Part shown: piece by piece, positions 19,828-23,936 of the stretch | Layout of the letters: each line of letters opens with the position of its first letter | Numbering within the stretch: the first letter of the stretch is position 1 | NCBI GenBank assembly: GCA_964475955.1 | Contig: CAYYZY010000122.1 | Coordinates: 1-23,936 of the forward strand | Length of the DNA stretch: 23,936 nucleotides | Source: DATKZH01 sp964475955 | GTDB lineage: Bacteria > Planctomycetota > Planctomycetia > Pirellulales > Thermoguttaceae | Reading direction: 5' to 3' | The notes under the pieces: model-generated | Told to the model about the DNA's origin: nothing | The model's input: the letters and a program-made list of their open reading frames with translations, nothing else | Database searches by the model: none | Position numbers and translations under genes: made by a program

Positions 19828-20658
19828 GTGCCTGAGAACCCCGCTACCGTCGGCCCGTACCGGTGCGGCGCGGGCCAGCCGTTGTTGGTGATCGCCGGCC
19901 CCTGCGTGATCGAAGACGAAGCGACGGCGCTTCGGATCGCCGAACGCCTCCGTGAAATCGGCGAGCGGCTGCCCGTGCGCATCGTCTTCAAGGGCTCCTT
20001 CGACAAGGCGAACCGGACGAGCATCCATTCGTACCGCGGGCCGGGGCTTGAGAAGGGGGTGGCCGTGTTGGATCGCGTGAAACAGACGACGGGCCTGCCG
20101 GTGACGACCGACGTCCACGAGCCCCACCAGGCGGAACCCGTCGCCGAGGTCTGCGACCTGATCCAGATCCCGGCGTTCCTCGCCCGGCAAACCGACCTCC
20201 TCGTGGCGGCCGCCGAGACCGGTCGCCCGGTGAACGTCAAGAAGGGCCAGTTCCTGGCGCCGGACGATATGAAGCACGTGTTGGGAAAGCTCGAAGCGGC
20301 CGGGTGCCGCCACGTCCTCCTCTGCGAGCGGGGCACCTTTTTCGGCTACGGCCGGCTCGTGAACGACATGCGTAGCATCCTCGAAATGCAGGCGCTCGGC
20401 GCCCCCGTGATTTTCGACGCCACCCACAGCGTGCAGGAGCCGGGCGGGCCGGGCGGCGTTACCGGCGGGAACCGGCGCATGGTCGAGCCGTTGGCCCGGG
20501 CGGCCGTGGCCGTGGGAGCCGACGGCCTGTTCTTCGAGACCCATCCCCAGCCCGAAACCAGCCCCAGCGACGCGGCCAATATGGTACCCTTGGGCGACAT
20601 GCCGGACCTGCTCGCGCGCCTGGTCGCCCTTCATCAAACCGTGGAGAATCTCCCGTGA
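19828..20658 (+). CDS. kdsA: 3-deoxy-8-phosphooctulonate synthase
   Basis: This 276-residue TIM-barrel enzyme condenses arabinose-5-phosphate and phosphoenolpyruvate to Kdo-8-phosphate, the first committed step to Kdo for lipopolysaccharide. Motifs are VIAGPCVIED (C26, the cysteine that marks the metal-dependent class; the metal-free class has asparagine), FKGSFDKANRTSIHSYRGPG, TDVHEP, VNVKKGQF, FDATHSVQ and FFETHPQP with SDAANM. Other metal-class ligands (His, Glu, Asp) are present in those motifs. The start is GTG at 19828, with a distant GAGGAT upstream. The stop overlaps the next gene's GTG by four bases, so the lipoprotein is translationally coupled. It implies a Gram-negative outer membrane with Kdo. 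Confidence 0.96.
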   Translation: MPENPATVGPYRCGAGQPLLVIAGPCVIEDEATALRIAERLREIGERLPVRIVFKGSFDKANRTSIHSYRGPGLEKGVAVLDRVKQTTGLPVTTDVHEPHQAEPVAEVCDLIQIPAFLARQTDLLVAAAETGRPVNVKKGQFLAPDDMKHVLGKLEAAGCRHVLLCERGTFFGYGRLVNDMRSILEMQALGAPVIFDATHSVQEPGGPGGVTGGNRRMVEPLARAAVAVGADGLFFETHPQPETSPSDAANMVPLGDMPDLLARLVALHQTVENLP

Positions 20659-22718
20659 ACGATCGATCCCCAAACGGCGGCCGCCCGGCGACCTTCCGCG
20701 GGCGCGCGGGCGCGCGGCTCTTCGTCGTGCTGCTTTCAGCCCTCCTCCCGCTCGGCTCGGGCTGCGAAAGCGACGCGCCTCGTCCGACGATCGCACGACC
20801 GCAGGGCCCCGAGAGCGTGCGCATGAACCGGAAGCTGTTCGACGAGGCGATCGCGCGCATCTCGCAGTACGAACGCTACGACAGCCCCGAGTGGCTGCAA
20901 CACGCCGTGGGGCGGCTCGATCAGTGGGTGCAAGACCAGCCGCCGGTCCCCGATTGGGAGTTGACGCCGCTCGTCGAGGGCCTTTCGGAGCCGTTCCGCG
21001 AGATGCCCGAGGTGCAATCGCTCGACCGGCTCGAGTTTCCCGGTTCCGATGTCTACGCGTTCCAGGAAGCGGCCTGGCTCCACGACGTCGCCGAGTGGGC
21101 GCGGGGCGACGCGGTCGACGAGTTGGACCAGGCGAAGCAGTTGTTCGACTGGACGATGCGCAACGTCCAGAGCCAGCCGATCACCGCGCGCGACGCCTCC
21201 GGACGAGCCTTCCGCCTCCTGCAACGCCCGTGGGAAACGCTGCTGCTCGGGTCGGGCTCCTCGACGGATCGCGCCTGGTTGTTCGTCCTGCTCGCGCGGC
21301 AGCAGGGAATCGACGCGGCCCTGCTGGCGCTGACCGACCCGTCGGACCCCGACTCGAAAAACGCGGCCCTTTGGGCCGTGGGCGTGCTGATTGAGGGCGA
21401 CATCTACGTGTTCGAGCCGGCCTTGGGCCTGCCGATCCCCGGCCCCGACGGATTGCAGCGCGCCGAGAGCGGCGCATTGGACGTCCAACCGGCCACGCTC
21501 GCCGAGGTCGCGGCCGACGACGCCCTGTTGCGGCAGTTGGACGTAACCGGATATCGTTACCCGGTCGACTCCGCCGCCGTCCAACGCGTGGTGGCGCTTG
21601 TGGAAGGATCGCCTGCCTACCTCTCGCATCGCATGAAGGCCGTCGAAAGCCAGTTGGCCAGCAGCGAAGCGATGGTCCTGACCACCGACGCCACGGCCCA
21701 GGCCGAGCGGTTCGAGGCCTGCGAGCACGTGGTCGCGGCCAGACTGTGGGAGGTGCCGTACGAAACCCTCCAACAAGAGCGCCAGTTGGGCGCCGAGCGA
21801 GCGAAAGTGCTTGCCCCCCGGCTGATCCCGTTCCGCATCCCCTTCGACGTGAGTACGGTGGCTCAAAGGAAACCGCAGGAAGTCTCCGACGGCGACGCGT
21901 GGTGGACCGAAGCCGGGCGCGTTCGGGCCCAGCGCGACGCCGAAGAGGCCGAGCGATTTGACAAGCCGCAGGAGCGCACCTTCGCCAAAGCCCTGTTGCG
22001 GGGCCGACTCCTCCATTTCAAGGGCAAGTTCTCGGGCGAAGAGAGTGCCGGATACTACTACACCAGGGCCCGGATTCCCAATTCCGTGCTGGAATCTCCC
22101 GAAATGGAGGAGCGAGTCAAGCTGGCCTGCACGTTGGCCAAGATGGACGCCAGCTACTGGCTCGGGATGATCGCGGCCGAGCGGGGCAACACCGATGCGG
22201 CCATCGACTGGCTCGCCGTCCGCACGTTGGAGGCCTTCCCCGACGGCCGCTGGACGCCCGGCGCCAAGCACAACCTGGGCCGTGTGTACGAGTCGGCCGG
22301 CCAAATCGACAAGGCGGTGGCGACGTATCGCTCCACGGCCGACTCCCCGCCGCAACACGCCGACCTGCTCCGCGCCAAGTGGCTGCGGCCGGAACCGGTC
22401 GAGTCCGACCAGAAGCCCGCGCCCAAGCAACCGAAGAAGCCGGCCGAAAGGCCCGCGAAGAAAGCTTCAGAAAAACCCGCCCGGAAGCCTGCCGAGGAAC
22501 CCGTCGAAAAGGCGTTCGAGAAACCCGCCGAAAAGGCAGCGGAAAAGCCCACTGAGGAGGCTGCCGACAAACCGGCGGAGAAGCCGGTCGAGAAGCCGAC
22601 GGAGAACCCCGCCGAAGAAAAGGCGGAGGAACCCGAGCAGGAGCCGGCCTCGGAAACGCCGGTCCCGCCGAAAGAGGAGGCGCCGCCAATGCCGCCCGAG
22701 CCGATGCAGTCGCCGTAG
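20655..22718 (+). CDS. large lipoprotein with transglutaminase-like and TPR-like regions and a KPE-rich tail
   Basis: This 687-residue protein starts with GTG overlapping the kdsA stop. The N-terminus has a basic stretch, a hydrophobic core (LFVVLLSALLPLG) and a cysteine at residue 37 (GSGC), as in bacterial lipoprotein signals, although the -3 residue is not the usual Leu/Val. The middle contains STDRAWLFVLLARQQGIDAALLAL, resembling a transglutaminase-like core, but without a visible Cys-His-Asp triad. Near residues 510-570 a TPR-like segment (YWLGMIAAERGNTDAAIDWL) occurs. The final 105 residues are a low-complexity tail of EKPAEKP-type repeats. It is probably anchored at the periplasmic face, with the tail reaching toward peptidoglycan. 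Function is unknown. Confidence 0.8.
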   Translation: MNDRSPNGGRPATFRGRAGARLFVVLLSALLPLGSGCESDAPRPTIARPQGPESVRMNRKLFDEAIARISQYERYDSPEWLQHAVGRLDQWVQDQPPVPDWELTPLVEGLSEPFREMPEVQSLDRLEFPGSDVYAFQEAAWLHDVAEWARGDAVDELDQAKQLFDWTMRNVQSQPITARDASGRAFRLLQRPWETLLLGSGSSTDRAWLFVLLARQQGIDAALLALTDPSDPDSKNAALWAVGVLIEGDIYVFEPALGLPIPGPDGLQRAESGALDVQPATLAEVAADDALLRQLDVTGYRYPVDSAAVQRVVALVEGSPAYLSHRMKAVESQLASSEAMVLTTDATAQAERFEACEHVVAARLWEVPYETLQQERQLGAERAKVLAPRLIPFRIPFDVSTVAQRKPQEVSDGDAWWTEAGRVRAQRDAEEAERFDKPQERTFAKALLRGRLLHFKGKFSGEESAGYYYTRARIPNSVLESPEMEERVKLACTLAKMDASYWLGMIAAERGNTDAAIDWLAVRTLEAFPDGRWTPGAKHNLGRVYESAGQIDKAVATYRSTADSPPQHADLLRAKWLRPEPVESDQKPAPKQPKKPAERPAKKASEKPARKPAEEPVEKAFEKPAEKAAEKPTEEAADKPAEKPVEKPTENPAEEKAEEPEQEPASETPVPPKEEAPPMPPEPMQSP

Positions 22719-22752
22719 TCCGCCGACTGGCCGCCCTCTCCGGCAAATAGCT

Positions 22753-22773
22753 GCCCCCCGGTCTCCGGGGGGC
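22753..22773 (+). terminator. weak intrinsic terminator after the lipoprotein gene
   Basis: GCCCCCCGG (22753-22761) pairs perfectly with CCGGGGGGC (22765-22773) around a 3-base loop, followed only by GCCTGCATTT. It lies 34 bases after the stop. Bases 22774-22890 hold no other recognised feature. Confidence 0.55.
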
Positions 22774-22911
22774 GCCTGCATTTCCCGGAAGGGGGGGGCA
22801 GCGAGCACCGTCCGCGCGAGGTTGACCCGCCTGGGGTGGATCGGTAGAGTACCGCGTCGCTCGTCTCGAGCCGAGCGGGAAGGCTCGCTGGTCATGAAGC
22901 AGGAAGCTCCC

Positions 22912-23886
22912 ATGGGCCTCGTCCTCGAACGGATGCAGAAGGAGAAGCTGCCCGGTGCCTGGCATGGAATGCCGCCTCGCATGAGGGTCCTCTATATCAC
23001 CAATCGGAGACGGACCGGCGGCTGGCTCGCCGAGGCCTTTGCCAGCGACAGCGCCTCGGAGATCGACCTCGACGAAGCCCTTGGCACCGTCGGGGGGCTC
23101 GCCCGACTCCGCGACGAAACCTTCGACGCCGTGCTCGTCAGTCACGAGCCGGGCGAACTCGACGCCCTCGACCTGATCGAGGGCTATCGGGCCGGCGGGG
23201 CTGACGAGCCGATCGTCGTCCTCGGCACCCAGAGCGAGCAGGAGATGGCCGCCCTCTGCCACGAGGTCGGGGCCGACGCCTACGTCTGCGCCAATACCAC
23301 CACCACCCGCAACCTGATCTGGGTCGTCGCCAGGGCGGTCCAGCGCTGCCAACTCATCCGCGAGAACCGCCGCCTGTGCCAGGCCGAACGGCAGCGCCTT
23401 CACCGCGAGCACGACGAAGCCCAGCGACTGCTCAACCAGCAGCGGAACCTCGTCCACGGCTTGCAGCCGGCCGGCGAGGCCGACGGCGCCGCCGCGCCGA
23501 CGGGCCTCCATGCCCCCAAAGCCGTGCCCGCCCCCGCCAACCTGCCCCGCGAATTGGTCGAGCACTATCGCGAGCTGCTGCGCACGTACGTGATCATGGG
23601 CTCCGGCAACCTGGGCCGCGAGTTGAAACACCTGGCCGAGCTGTTGGCCACCGCCGGCATCAGCGCCCGACAGACCATGCAACTGCACGTACACGTGCTC
23701 GCCGAGCTGATCCACGGACTGGGAAATCGCAGCACCCGCCACGTCATGACCCGCGCCGACCTGCTGGTCCTGGAGATCATGATCCACCTGGCCGAAAGCT
23801 ACCGCCTCCGCTACTCCGAGCGTGCGAATCCGCCAATCCAGCAGACCCTTCCGGGCTTCGAGGCGGAAACCCCCGTCGCATTCTAG
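22912..23886 (+). CDS. degenerate receiver-domain protein with coiled coil
   Basis: This 324-residue protein begins with a 22-residue lead and then a CheY-like domain (about residues 24-145, MRVLYITNRRRTGGWLAEAF through NLIWVVARAV). The phosphoacceptor position at the end of strand 3 is S77 (FDAVLVSHEPG) instead of Asp, and the conserved Lys of strand 5 is absent (ADAYVCANT). It is therefore a pseudo-receiver that cannot be phosphorylated in the usual way. A coiled coil (about 145-185, CQLIRENRRLCQAERQRLHR) follows. The C-terminal helical domain (about 220-310, ELVEHYRELLRTYVIMGSGN) is of unknown type. The start at 22912 has AGGAAG five bases upstream; ATG at 22894 is an alternative with a poorer site. 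Confidence 0.8.
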   Translation: MGLVLERMQKEKLPGAWHGMPPRMRVLYITNRRRTGGWLAEAFASDSASEIDLDEALGTVGGLARLRDETFDAVLVSHEPGELDALDLIEGYRAGGADEPIVVLGTQSEQEMAALCHEVGADAYVCANTTTTRNLIWVVARAVQRCQLIRENRRLCQAERQRLHREHDEAQRLLNQQRNLVHGLQPAGEADGAAAPTGLHAPKAVPAPANLPRELVEHYRELLRTYVIMGSGNLGRELKHLAELLATAGISARQTMQLHVHVLAELIHGLGNRSTRHVMTRADLLVLEIMIHLAESYRLRYSERANPPIQQTLPGFEAETPVAF

Positions 23887-23899
23887 CCCGAGTTTACAA

Positions 23900-23923
23900 G
23901 TTAGCGAGAAGCGATCTCGTAAC
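23900..23923. repeat. small dyad after the pseudo-receiver gene
   Basis: GTTAGCGAGA (23900-23909) and TCTCGTAAC (23915-23923) pair with one bulged G around the loop AGCGA. There is no T-run, so it may be a REP-like element or a weak terminator. The window ends 13 bases later. Confidence 0.4.
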
Positions 23924-23936
23924 TCCTGATTTGCGA

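Overview
The window looks like the chromosome of a planctomycete, probably a Pirellulales-type lineage. The evidence is high GC, a remnant of a DUF1559 pilin-like protein, a planctomycete-style FliL-like protein, short helix-turn-helix and basic proteins of unknown role, and a metal-type KdsA. Genus-level assignment is not possible from sequence alone.

Layout. Bases 1-164 hold a truncated, stop-terminated 5' fragment of dinB on the minus strand. Bases 507-1310 hold a small plus-strand operon: a coiled-coil/XRE protein, a 36-residue basic peptide and a DUF2905 membrane protein. From 8513 down to 1327 the minus strand carries a carbohydrate-use locus. Its order is sodium:solute symporter, class I (DhnA/LsrF-type) aldolase, AraA-like isomerase, FGGY kinase and, behind a REP-like hairpin, a metal-dependent amidohydrolase. 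Together these could import a sugar, isomerise it, phosphorylate it and cleave it, but the substrate cannot be read from the sequence. The aldolase and the symporter each have a similar candidate promoter (TTGCSS-N17-TAGCAT). Bases 8761-9422 hold the C-terminal remnant of a DUF1559 gene, an intrinsic terminator and two copies of a REP-like repeat. Bases 9423-11534 hold trpB-trpA on the minus strand, separated by two imperfect heptamer arrays.

Bases 11681-15271 are an island of about 3.6 kb, visibly less GC-rich than its surroundings. It is bounded by a 23-bp near-perfect inverted repeat and lies in the divergent trpB-larC intergenic region. It carries an overlapping pair of unknown proteins, a HARE-type winged-helix protein, a short leader ORF, a degenerate tRNA-like sequence, a ribbon-helix-helix-like regulator with an apparently leaderless promoter, a C-terminal remnant of an IS1-type transposase, a possible small RNA, and two proteins with related WNV/GKW-type beta domains. 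No complete transposase is present. This is the strongest candidate for an undescribed mobile unit in the window.

To the right of the island lie larC (nickel-pincer cofactor assembly), a one-TM protein with a C-terminal helix-turn-helix-like motif, a convergent FliL-like gene, a 680-base stretch with no recognised gene, a diacylglycerol-kinase-family gene, kdsA overlapping a large lipoprotein gene with a Lys/Pro/Glu-rich tail, and a degenerate response-regulator-like protein.

The window is also rich in non-coding repeats: heptamer arrays at three places, two REP-like hairpin families and several intrinsic terminators. All family calls are from motif recognition by eye; no database search was run.
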